Assembly: GCF_003597395.2 (NCBI RefSeq)
Contig: NC_133774.1
Location: forward strand, 33,184,221 to 33,248,220
Direction of reading: 5' to 3'
DNA from: Chelonoidis abingdonii
Taxonomy: Eukaryota; Chordata; Testudines; Testudinidae
DNA length: 64,000 bases
Made by a program: the position numbers and the translations under genes. The notes below the pieces were generated by a model. That model had not been told where the DNA came from, made no database searches, and worked only from the letters and a program-made list of their open reading frames with translations. Positions 34,237 to 43,299 of this stretch are shown piece after piece. Numbering within the stretch: the stretch's first letter is position 1; every line of letters begins with the position of its first letter.

Positions 34237-34290
34237 CCGAATTATGGTGCAAAATGCATTCCAATACGAGACAATGGCTTTCTTGTGCAG
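34237..34290 (+). CDS. PARP8: PARP8 coding exon
   Basis: This 54-bp exon (18 codons, phase 0 at both ends) has acceptor CTTTTTTCTTACAG and donor GTAGGA. It encodes PNYGAKCIPIRDNGFLVQ, which follows the LTPSSSS tail of the previous exon as in PARP8. It is short but has a strong acceptor and joins in frame to 34394. Confidence 0.94.
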
Positions 34291-34393
34291 GTAGGATGTC
34301 ATGCTTAATCTGTTTTAGAAATACTTTAGAGCAGGAGCTGTCTATTAATTATTTTTAAGCAGATGTTATTGTTCTCACTTTCATTGTTCTCAG

Positions 34394-34489
34394 ACTGTTG
34401 AGTTTGCTGAGCAGCGGATACCAGTGCTGAATGAATACTGTGTAGTTTGTGACGAACCACATGTGTTTCAGAATGGCCCCATGCTGAGG
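34394..34489 (+). CDS. PARP8: PARP8 coding exon (Cys-containing segment)
   Basis: This 96-bp exon (32 codons) lies between acceptor TTGTTCTCAG and the consensus donor GTAAGT. It encodes TVEFAEQRIPVLNEYCVVCD and EPHVFQNGPMLR. The NEYCVVCDE-HVFQNG block, with its Cys-x-x-Cys pair, is a strong PARP6/PARP8 signature immediately N-terminal to the regulatory/catalytic half. The next coding exon should begin with a Cys-containing stretch; I could not find it before 64000. The intron separating this exon from the previous one is only 103 bp. Confidence 0.95.
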
Positions 34490-34984
34490 GTAAGTTGAAT
34501 GTGGCTGAGTTATGTGATGCATATTTTTTATGTCTTAAATAGCCATGGACAACAAAAACCTGTTAGAATATTCTCAAGTTATTCTGGACACACTGCATCA
34601 CAATATCTCTTTGGATAAGATTTTTTTTTAATGCACATTAGATGGAACAAGCTGTCTAACGGGGAAGTTAATTACTGCCCAGCCATTCCTGTAGAAATTA
34701 AAGTTCAGGAAAACACAAAGGAGATAGCAGGAGTGGTCCCTAAACTTGCATAATTGCTGCTCACGGGACAAGACTTCCTAGGGTTTGTAAACCTACTTCT
34801 ATTGGAGGGGTCAGAAGAAGGCAGTAGCCTCGGGACCAGTACTGTGACTCCAAGAAATATCCCTCCTCTCATCTTCTCTGAATTAGCCTGGAACTTATCT
34901 TCTGCACCTGGGGAGTCCCAGAACTCTAGATGAAAAAGGAGGCAAGATAAAGCACTGGAGACCAAAATCTTGGCCCAGAATCAA

Positions 34985-35306
34985 AAGGTGGATTTTGACA
35001 GATGCAAGGACCCACTTTGTATCAAAATTGATGAAGAATTTATGTGTAATGCTCCAAATTCGGGCCGTGCGAACCTCAGTCTGTCATTCACAGACTGATG
35101 GCCTCGTGGAACGCTTTAACAGAATGCTGAAGAGCATGATATGGAAAGCAGAGTCAAGATAGGAAAAATTGGGATACCTTGCTACCCTACCTAATGTTTG
35201 CTATAAGAGAGGTTCCCTGGCTTCCTCCGGGTTTTCCCCCTTTGAGTTGCTATATGATCACCACCCCCACAACATATTAACTTTTGCCAGAGAGGACTGG
35301 TAAGAA
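34985..35306 (+). pseudogene. Ty3/gypsy integrase core fragment
   Basis: Reading on the + strand, LTDARTHFVSK contains the second catalytic Asp region of a retroviral-type integrase. TSVCHSQTDGLVERFNRMLK contains the conserved H-QTDG-VERFN block with the catalytic Glu. SPFELLYDHHP follows, as in Ty3/gypsy integrases. Stop codons and frameshifts interrupt it. It continues after the solo LTR at 42621: the reading around FAREDW resumes there. Confidence 0.85.
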
Positions 35307-35617
35307 GAGCCTGTCATGGTATAAATCCCCACTTTGAACCTTAAAGTCCAAAAGATGGGGTACCAGCATGAATGCCCCTAATTACCAGCTTAGATCTTGT
35401 AGTGCTACCACCAACCAGGACTTGCAGTGCCTGGTACACTCTGGTCCTCCCAAAAGCTTCCCAGGAGACCCAAAGACCCAGACCCCCTGGATCTTACATA
35501 AGGAAAGTAAACCCTTTCCCCCACCGTTGCCTCTCCCAGGCTTTCCCTCCCTGGGTTAGCCTGGAAGATCACTGTGATTCAGATTCCTTGAGTCTTAAAA
35601 CAGAGAGGAATTCCACC

Positions 35618-35800
35618 TTCTTCTTCGAGTGCTTGCTCATATCCATTCCAGTTAGGTGTGCGCGCGCTGCGTGCACGTTCGTCGGAGAAACTTTTACCCT
35701 AGCAACACTCGGTGGGCCGGCAGGTCGCCCCCTGGAGTGGCGCCAGTATGGCGCCTGATATATACCCCTGCTGGCCCGCCCGCTCCTCAGTTCCTTCTTA
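35618..35800 (+). repeat. Left inverted terminal repeat, DIRS copy A
   Basis: It begins TTCTTCTTCGAGTGCTTGCT and runs to AGTTCCTTCTTA. The inverse is found at 41736-41911 with small differences. It is CpG-rich and includes the GATATATACCCCTG box. Confidence 0.88.
35757..35764 (+). promoter_or_regulatory. TATA-like box in left ITR, copy A
   Basis: GATATATA is followed by CCCCTGCTGGCC; the same box is at about 43049-43056 in copy B (GGATATATACCCCTG). It sits about 250 bp upstream of the gag start, so a promoter in the ITR is plausible (inference). Known DIRS ITRs carry promoter activity. Confidence 0.4.
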
Positions 35801-36018
35801 CCGCCCGTGTCGGTCGTTGGAACAGTGGAGCGCAGCTTAGCTGATCTCCACCTCCCTAGCGATTCGCTCGTGCTTTAGCTTCTTAGTGTACATAGTTTTT
35901 CACCCTAGATCTTTATTATAAGTGTTATAGATTGTAAGTTAGTATATAATACGTTGGTAAAGAGCGATCGAGCGGCTTCGGCGCCTATCCTCTCGCCGGT
36001 TACGGTGGGTTGGGGGCC

Positions 36019-38601
36019 ATGCCCGGTCACCGCGCTTCAAAGCCCGGCGATCCGCTGTACCGACGATGCGCCACAGAGACCCGCACGACGTCCTGGTTAG
36101 AAGTGCTCTGCGAGGGACCCATCTGTCGACAAATGCCGAGTATTTGTACGGCGTCAAGTCCGTGGGACCAGAAAAGAGCAGAGACCTCGCTAAACAGAGT
36201 CTTGATGAAAGGCATAGCTCTAAACTCCTCCATTAGCCTCGCAGTACTCAGGGTCTCACGGTCATCCGGGAACAAGTGAATCGTAACGCGTTTACTGGCA
36301 CCGGCGCAGACAACTCGCATCGTCGTGTCTCAAAGTCCACCGCGCGCTAGTGTTGCCCCAAGCGCGCGCCTGCACAAGTCTCCCCAATGTAGCAAGAAAC
36401 TCAAGGCCCTGCGCTACCATCATCAGCGCCGTCAGGTTAGAAGGGCGGGAAGCTCAGGGCGGTATCTGCCCTGGACTGCCAACTGCCGCGGCACCGCCTG
36501 CTCTTGCACTGCGATGTCGGCCCATCCATGTCAGGAGATCCGTCAGTCCGTGCACAGACACTACCCCGTGTCCCACCGTGGTGGTATGAGGACGTAACTG
36601 CAGGCGAGAAGGTAAATCATGCAAAAGTCTCAAAGGAACCAGGACAACGGAGAACGCAAATAAGGGAGCAGTCGCAGCGAGCCCGTCCATATCACTCCAG
36701 GCTCGGAGCATCCTCGCGCTGCGCTGGCACCGTCATCGGCTACCTACGAGCGCGATGCTGCTCAACCCTCGCCGCGCAACCGGCGTTCGCGGGTCATTCA
36801 GCTCCCCGCCTGCGGAGAACCTGCCAATGGGCGACATGCATCCCGCACCGAAGAGACCTCGCCGATCTGTGTTAGTATCCTGAACGTGTCCAGGCTCCGC
36901 AAAATCGGCGGAGTCCGCACCTGCTCATGGATCCCGACGCCGGTCGCCAGTGCCCGGCACCTGTTTCGCCCGATCTCGCGGCGCGTGCGTCGCGCACACG
37001 GAGGATGAGAGGTCCTTCCCCAGCAGAGACCGTACGAGCAACGCTCCAGATCCGGCACGAGTCGTCCAGATCTGACGCGCCTGAGTCCTCTCTCAGCCGA
37101 CCAGCATGTGAGTTCGGCACCGAGTTAAGACTCCCAAGCGCTCGTCATTGGCTGGTCCTGCTTCTACATACTGCCACACAGCTCCCAGTACTCGGCTGGC
37201 GCGAGTCCGGAACTGCCGCAGACAGCTACTGATAGCAAGGAGTATGGCCTTCTGGCTTCAAAGCTCCCCTGGCCATCCCATCAACGTCTAGTCTGCCCGG
37301 ACGTGGAAAAGTGCACTCTGATGGGATAGACACTCCAGGCCTATCAGACAGGGCCCCCGCGATGCCCTTTTGGGCGACACCCTTTGGCCTCAACCTACCA
37401 AGCCCAAGAGTGAACCATCGGCCATAGTCAAGTCCAGGTGCATTCGACACGGCCACCTGATGGCCACACTCTGGTAGACTCCCCACTGCTCTTGATGGAC
37501 GGAGGCAGGGTATAATCGCTAGGCTTCGCAAGAACACGACGTCATGAGTGCGGAGTCCACCAATGAAGCTCGTCCAGGACCCGCTCGTCCACGGGTCGTC
37601 ATCATCTGCCCCGGATATCGGTACGGCACATCTCGTGCGGGGCCCGCCCCTATCGATCTGCGCGCACCAGATCTTTGCGGCACGGCCCAAAATATCAGCC
37701 TTCGCGGGAGGAACGCCTAGGTGGAGGAACTAGTGGTCAGCATCCTCATCAGCGACACGCCTACCAGGCTGGCCCCCCTTCATTCAGATCCATGCAGGGC
37801 AGAAGGCCGACACCCATCGTGGCATCGCCGGATCCTATGTTCGCACGACAGCCAGGGGTGGAAAGAGAAATACATGGGTTCCCAAGGTTATGAAACCTGT
37901 CACTGCACCCAGCCCCTTGCTCGTTGGTGGTACAGTCGGTCAACGAGCGAGAGCGCCATGGCCAACAAGCTCCCGCGCCAAAGTCCAGGGAGGCCAAACG
38001 CATGGACTTGTTGGGCCGAAAGATTTACTCTGCTGGAGGGCTTCAGCTCCGCGTGGCGAACCAGCAAGCCCTCTTAAGCCGATACTCCTTCAACGCCTGG
38101 GAGGCGGTCGGCAAATTCACGGAGCTGATCCCACAAGACTCCCGTCAGGAGTTCACAGGCCTCCTCGAGGAGGGGAAAAGGGTTGCGAGAACCTCACTGC
38201 AAGCCTCTCTGGACTCAGCAGATTCAGCGGCTAGAACAGTCGCCTCTGGCATAGGCATGAGGCGCATATCCTGGTTACAGGTATCCGGCCTACCGCCTGA
38301 GTTGCAGCACACCATACAGGACTTACCATTTGATGGACAAGGTCTTTTCTTGCAAAAGACAGATCCCAGACTGCAGAGTCTGAAGGATAACCGGGTTATC
38401 ATGCGTTCACTTGGCAGGCATACCCCTCAAACTCAAAGACAGTCGTTCCGCTTTCAGCCCCAGCGCCCCTACCCCCCACCTCGTCCGCGACAGGACTTTG
38501 GCCGCAGACGAGGTCGTACCAACCGCAGACGGCAGTCGGGCCCTCCGCCGGGCAACAATGCTGGTCCCGCCAAGTCATCGGGACCCAAGTTAAATTTTTG
38601 A
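36019..38601 (+). pseudogene. DIRS gag-like ORF, copy A (heavily broken)
   Basis: The start at 36019 (ATGCCCGG) matches the gag start of copy B, but the following 1.9 kb is scattered over frames with little residual similarity. From about 37924 to 38601 the frame is open and closely matches copy B: blocks SVNERERHGQQAPAPKSREA, RMDLLGRKIYS, VANQQALLSRYS, ELIPQDS-QEFT-LLEEG, ISWLQVSGLPPELQ and a basic, Pro/Arg-rich tail ending KLNF. This is the conserved C-terminal gag region of the family. The gag frame ends TTT-TGA with pol open in the +1 frame. Confidence 0.8.
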
Positions 38602-38602
38602 A
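38593..38602 (+). promoter_or_regulatory. Possible +1 recoding site at gag stop, copy A
   Basis: The gag frame ends AAT TTT TGA. The pol frame (+1) is closed by TAA at 38591-38593 and open from 38594 onward, so gag and pol frames overlap only by about 8 nt here. Skipping one base at TTT-TGA would enter pol. The matching context in copy B is AAC TTT TGA. Function is inferred, not shown. Confidence 0.45.
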
Positions 38603-40200
38603 GGTGCGTCCGAGAGCAGCGTACCAATTCCCTCTTCGGATCCACTCCAATTTTCCAACCGCCTTTCCTCGTTCCTCCCGGAGTGGTCCCAGCTAACTAC
38701 GGATCGTTGGGTCCTGCGTACGGTGGAACTTGGATACGGTCTCCAATTCTCTTCTCCGCCTCCCTCCCGCCCTCCCTCCTCCCCGTCCCTCTTCAGGGAC
38801 CCCTCTCACGAGCAACTCCTCCTGCAGGAGGTCCACAAGCTTCTGTCGATCGGAGCCATAGAGGAGGTACCGGAGGAGCTCAAGGGCAAGGGGTTCTATT
38901 CCCGTTATTTCCTGATCCCCAAGGCGAAAGGGGGCCTCCGGCCCATCCTAGACCTACGCGAGCTGAACAGGTTCATCAAGAAGTTAAAGTTCCACATGGT
39001 GTGCCTGGGGACCATCATTCCCTCCCTGGATGCCGGCGATTGGTACGCCGCTCTCGACATGAGGGACGCATATTTTCATATTGCAATTTACCCTCCCCAC
39101 AGGAGGTATCTGCGCTTTGTGGTGAATCGAGTTCATTACCAGGTCACCGTCCTCCCCTTTGGACTTTTGTCGGTCCCTCGGGTCTTCACGAAATGTATGG
39201 CGGTTGTCGCCGCTTCCCTCCGCCGTCGTCGGATTCACGTGTTCCCTTACCTCGACGACTGGCTTATCAGGGGAACCTCAAAGGCTCAAGTCACCAGCCA
39301 TGTCGACACCATGAGAGAGCTATTCACAAGTTTGGGCCTGATCGTCAATCTGGACAAGTCCACACTGGTGCCCACGCAAAGGATAGAATTCATTGGGGCA
39401 GTGCTGGACTCCGTCCTTGCGACAGCCAGCTTACCCCCGCACCGGTTTCAGGCCATAGTCTCCCTGGTCCAGAGCCTGCAAAGGTTTCCAACTACCTCCA
39501 CCCGTACTTGCCTGGCTCTTCTGGGACACATGGCCGCGTGTGTCCTCGTTGCAAAGTATGCCAGACTGCAAATGCGCCCGCTACAAGCCTGGCTCGCTTC
39601 GGTCTACTGACCGAACAGGGACGCCTTAGACATGATTCTAACGATCCCACCGGGAGTCCTCAGCTCCCTCGACTAGTGGAAAGAGTCACCGCTGGTGTGT
39701 ACGGGCCTGCCCCTCCACCCTCCCCAGCCCTCCGTGTCCCTAACAACAGACGCATCTGCGCTGGGCTGGGGCGCACACCTGGGGCCCCGGCGCACCCAAG
39801 GCCTTTGGTCACCCCGAGAGCTGACTCTTCATATCAATGTCCGAGAGCTCAGGGCAGTACGCCTGGCGGGCCAAGCGTTCCTCAGCCACTACAGGGCCGT
39901 TGTGTTGCAGTATTCACGGACAACACGACGGTCATGTATTACATCAACAAGCAGGGAGGCACAAAGTCATCTCCCCTGTGTCAGGAAGCGATCTGCTTGT
40001 GGGAATTCTGTGTAGCCCACTCCATAGACCTGGTGGCCTCCTTTCTCCCGGGGATCCGGAACACGCTGCAGCACACGCTGAGCAAGTCCTGCTCACACAC
40101 GATGGTCCATCCGACCGACGTCCTCCCATTCATCTTCCAGAGGGTGGGGCTTCCCCAGATCGGCCTGTTGCATCCAAAATAACGGAAATGCCAGGTGTTC
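38600..40200 (+). pseudogene. DIRS reverse transcriptase/RNase H, copy A
   Basis: The RT frame runs open to 39612. Upstream of its first Met (38723) the conserved stretch FLPEWSQLTTDRWVLRTVEL is already in frame. RT landmarks are GLRPILDLRELNRF, DWYAALDMRDAYFHIAIYPP (motif A Asp), TVLPFGLLSVPRVFTK (motif B) and FPYLDDWLIRG (motif C, YLDD at 39248-39259). RNase H follows: VSLTTDASALGWGAHLG in the same frame, then after a frameshift near 39890 DNTTVMYYINKQGG and later a NTLQHTLS remnant. The 499-codon frame overlapping RT is a shadow that happens to end in the true RNase H frame. Confidence 0.88.
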
Positions 40201-40319
40201 TGTTCCCTACAAGGTCGCTCTCCGCGGCTCCCTGTCGACGCCTTCTGATCCCGTGTCAGGATCGCCTTTGCTATGCCTTCCCACCGTTTCCCCTCGTCAC
40301 AAGTCTTTGGGTTTTAAAG

Positions 40320-40400
40320 GGGTCCTGGGGGCCACGGGACAAAAAAAGGGGGGGTGTCAATTTTTTTCCCTTTTGGGAATTTTTTTTTTTTTTCACGCCG
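40320..40400 (+). other. Homopolymer-rich anomalous patch in copy A
   Basis: Copy B reads through this part as ordinary coding sequence (LLKLRRDRDRLILIAPAWPR at about 47400-47460). Copy A instead has GGGACAAAAAAAGGGGGGGT, a T run and a run of about 14 T before the similarity resumes at GGTGGCCGAGCAGCACTGGT. The pattern looks like low-quality base calls or a bad join rather than mutation. Confidence 0.6.
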
Positions 40401-40599
40401 GCTGGTGGCCGAGCAGCACTGGTACCCGGCTGCTCGACCTGTCCCTGTCGACCGATCCCTCTGCTGCTGGCCGGACTTGATCACGCAAGACTCGGCAGGC
40501 TTCCCACCCGGACCTGCAGTCCTCCACCTGACAGCATGGCCTCTGGTTAACCAGGGAGCTGAGCTGTTCCGCTGCGGATGCAACAGATCGTTGCTTGGT

Positions 40600-41590
40600 A
40601 GAGGCGAAGTCCTCCACGGGTCGCACATAACCTCGCGAAATGAGCACCTTCTGCTACTGTGTGCCCACCATGGTCACCTCACCTGCTCTGTCATCAATCC
40701 CCACCATCCTGGATTATTTGTGGACTCTCAAGGAGCAGGGGTTGGCTTCTCACCTCTGCGAGTCCACCTCGCCGCCATATCCACCTTCCATCCGGGGAAG
40801 CTGCAATACCATTTTGTCCCACCTGATGTCTTCCAGGTTCCTCAAGGGCTTGGAACGGTTACCCTCAGGTCAGTCCCCTACCCCTACCTGGGACCTAAAC
40901 CTTGTTCTAAATAGGCTCATGGGGCCCTCCTTCAAGCCTTTGGCCACATGTTCGTGCTGTGTACCTTCCTGGAGAACGGCTTTCCTAGGCGCCATTACCC
41001 TCGGGTAGGCGTGTCTCAGAAACTCCGCGCGCTGACTTGGATCCTCCATATGCCGTCTTCCATTAAGGACAAGGTACAGCTGCGACCTCACCCGGCATTC
41101 CTCCCAAAGTCGTCTCCACCTTTCAAGTGAGCCAGGACATCTTTCTGCCAGTGTTCTTTCCAAAGCTGCACGTGTCAGACGAGAAACACAGCTCCGTACC
41201 CTGGAATCCAGAGGGCTCTCACGTTCTACATCGAGCAGACCAAGCCCTTCCATCATTCACCGCAACTCTTTGTAGCGGTGGCGGAAGTATGAGAGGCAGG
41301 GCAGTCTCCTCTCAGCGCATTGCGTCTTGGGTCACGTCATGTATCCGAGCTTGCTGTGACTTGGCTCAAGTCCAGCCGGCCATCTCAACGCCCACTCTAC
41401 GCGAGCTCAGCCTCGTCTGCTGCTTTCTTGGCGATGTTCCTGTGCAGGAATCTGCAGTGCGCCACCTGGTCTTCTGTCCACACCTTTGCGAACCATTATG
41501 CATTGGTTCAGCAATCTAGAGACGATGCCCCTTCGGCTCAGCGGTCTTGCATTCCGCAACATCTCGCTCCGACCCCACCGCCTAGGTAAG
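40600..41590 (+). pseudogene. DIRS tyrosine recombinase, copy A (broken)
   Basis: The block ILDYLWTLKEQGLASHLCES is the N-terminal part of the recombinase. RFLKGLERL and PTWDLNLVLNRLMGPSF follow, then KLRALTWILHMPSSIKDKVQ near the first catalytic Arg region. WSSVHTFANHYALVQQS carries the likely nucleophile Tyr (codon 41497-41499). Frame changes occur between these blocks, so no complete catalytic set lies in one frame. Tyrosine recombinases insert DIRS circles without an integrase or target duplication. Confidence 0.78.
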
Positions 41591-41602
41591 GCTTGGGAAT
41601 CA

Positions 41603-41700
41603 TCTAACTGGATGGATATGAGCAAGCACTCGAGAGAGAAAAGACGTTACTCACCTTTGTAACTGTTGTTCTTCAAGATGTGTTGCTCATATCCCTTCCA
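41603..41700. repeat. Internal complementary region, DIRS copy A
   Basis: The first half, TAACTGGATGGATATGAGCA then AGCACTCGAGAGAG, is the complement of the left outer end (35618-35657). The second half, GACGTTACTCACCTTTGTAA then CTGTTGTTCTTC and GATGTGTTGCTCATATCC, is the complement of the right outer end (about 41890-41942). The two complements meet at about 41640, mirroring a circle junction. Confidence 0.88.
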
Positions 41701-41735
41701 CACCTGCCCTCCTTCCCCACTGTCGGAGTAGCTGC

Positions 41736-41942
41736 AAGAAGGAACTGAGGAGCGGGCGGGCCGGCGGGGGTATATTCAGGCGCCATACCGGCACCACTCC
41801 AGGGGGCAACCTGCTGGCCCACCGAGTTTGCTAGGTAAAAGTTTCTCCACGAACGTTCATGCGGCGTGCGCACACCTAACTGGAATGATATGAGCAACAC
41901 ATCTCGAAGAACAACAGTTACAAAGGTGAGTAACTGTCTTTT
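41736..41942 (-). repeat. Right inverted terminal repeat and extension, DIRS copy A
   Basis: It runs from AAGAAGGAACTGAGGAGCGG to ACATCTCGAAGAA as the inverse of the left ITR, then continues with CAACAGTTACAAAGGTGAGT, which the left end lacks. That asymmetry is matched by the internal complementary region. Confidence 0.86.
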
Positions 41943-42625
41943 TCCCCTCCTCTTTTCCTGTCACCAAGAGGCAATACAGATTCAAGCTCCATGAATTTAG
42001 AACCAAGAGGAAATTCACCTGTCCCCTCTCCCCCTTCTCTCTCCCGGAGAGAGAACAGTGATTAACACAGGAGCAGGTTTTTCCTCCCCCCTTCTCTCCT
42101 TTCTCCCACCAATTCCCTGGTGAGTGCAGACTCCCTCCCCTGGGGCCTTACACAAGATAACCAAAAATCATTAGATTCAAAAGAATAGCTTTTAATAAAG
42201 AAAAAAAAACATAAAAGTTGTCTCTGTCATCAAGGTGGTAAATGTTACAGGGTCTTACAGCTTATAGACACTAGAGAGAATCCTTCCCTCCCAGCATACA
42301 TACAAATTTCAACAGAGATACATTCTCAGCCACAATACACATTTGCAAATAAAGAAAAACAATCAAAAAGACTAAACCGCCTTTCTACTTGTACTTACTA
42401 CTAGAAAAGAAAATTAGAGAGCCTGTAGGTACTCCGGTCACTCTCAGAACCCAGAGAGAACAACGGACAAACAAACAACACAAAACAAAGACTTCCCTCC
42501 ACTGAGATTTTTAAAGTATCTTGTCTCCTGATTGGTCCTCTGGTCAGGTGTTCCAGGTTCACTGCTTGTAACCCTTTACAGGTAAAAGAGACGTTAACCC
42601 TTAACTATCTGTTTATAACAGAGCC

Positions 42626-42912
42626 CAATTTGGGAAGGGACATCATTGAGCATGTGATGCAGATGTGAGATAGAATAGCCCAAGTCACCCCCATATTGCG
42701 GGAGCACATGTAAGGAGCACAAAAGGCCCAACAGACCTATTACAATCATTGAACAAAGGTTCGGACATTCCAGATAGGAGATTGGGTAATAGTGCTGGTG
42801 CCCTCAGCAGAAAGGATGCTCTTGGCCAGATGACAGGGGCCATACCAAGTTATTGAAGCTGTTGAGGAGGCTGACTATAAGATTTGACAACCTGGTCACC
42901 AAAAACGAGAAA
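42626..42912 (+). pseudogene. Ty3/gypsy integrase C-terminal fragment
   Basis: After the GAGCC duplication the gypsy reading resumes (NLGRDIIEHVMQM-DRIAQV, ILREHM) and continues to FQIGDWVIVLVPSAERMLLA then RWQGPYQVIEAVEEADYKI. This is the GPY/F-type C-terminal module of Ty3/gypsy integrase. Stops interrupt it. It is cut at 42912 by DIRS copy B and continues at 49092 with HVNLLKPW. Confidence 0.88.
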
Positions 42913-43095
42913 TTCTTCTTCGACTGCTTGCTCATATCCATTCCAGTTAGGTGCGCACGCGCTGCGTGCACGTTCGTCGGAGATTTTTACCCTAGCAACA
43001 CTCGGTGGGCCGGCAGGGCGCCCCCTGGAATGGCGCCGCTATGGCGCCGGATATATACCCCTGCCGGCCCCCCCGCTCCTCAGTTCCTTCTTACC
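42913..43095 (+). repeat. Left inverted terminal repeat, DIRS copy B
   Basis: It starts TTCTTCTTCGACTGCTTGCT and is nearly identical to the copy A left ITR, including GGATATATACCCCTG and AGTTCCTTCTTA. The inverse lies at 48883-49060. Confidence 0.88.
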
Positions 43096-43299
43096 GCCCG
43101 TGTCGGTCGTTGGAACAGTGGAGCGCAGCTTAGCTGATCTCCACCTCCCTAGCGATTTGCTTGTTTCTATTGTAATTGTGTATATAGTTCGATTTTTTCA
43201 AGTATAGTTAGTATTCAGTTATTAGTTCTGTAGTAGTTATTGTAGATAGTTAAAGGGGATCGGGGCTTAGCCCCTTCCCCTCCCCTGGTACCGGGGCCC

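Larger units (their letters stand above)
35618..41942 (+). mobile_element. DIRS-type retrotransposon, copy A
   Basis: A 6.3-kb element inserted in the solo LTR. It has inverted terminal repeats (35618-35800 and 41736-41911), a right-end extension CAACAGTTACAAAGGTGAGT to 41942, and an internal complementary region at 41603-41700. The coding order is gag-like ORF, RT, RNase H, tyrosine recombinase, as in DIRS elements, which integrate by a tyrosine recombinase rather than an integrase. There is no clear target duplication, as expected. All ORFs are broken, so it is inactive as read. The segment 36000-37900 is far more diverged from copy B than the rest. Confidence 0.9.
35307..42625 (-). mobile_element. 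Solo LTR (about 980 bp) with GAGCC duplication, split by DIRS copy A
   Basis: The LTR occupies 35312-35617 plus 41943-42620. The + strand reads TGTCATGGTATAAATCCCC at the left and CTGTTTATAACA at the right, giving TG...CA ends. The 5-bp direct repeat GAGCC flanks it (35307-35311 and 42621-42625), and removing it restores continuous gypsy integrase coding sequence. Its orientation is probably minus: on that strand it begins TGTTATAAACAG, which I recall as the start of a turtle LTR family. There is no adjacent gag or pol of its own. Confidence 0.8.

Noticed and set aside
38683..40182. A 499-codon open frame, the longest in the window
   Set aside because: For most of its length it overlaps the RT in another frame and has no domain of its own (Pro/Arg/Ser/Gly-rich shadow). 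Only its end is genuine RNase H sequence, reached because of a frameshift in copy A. The same frame has stops in copy B.
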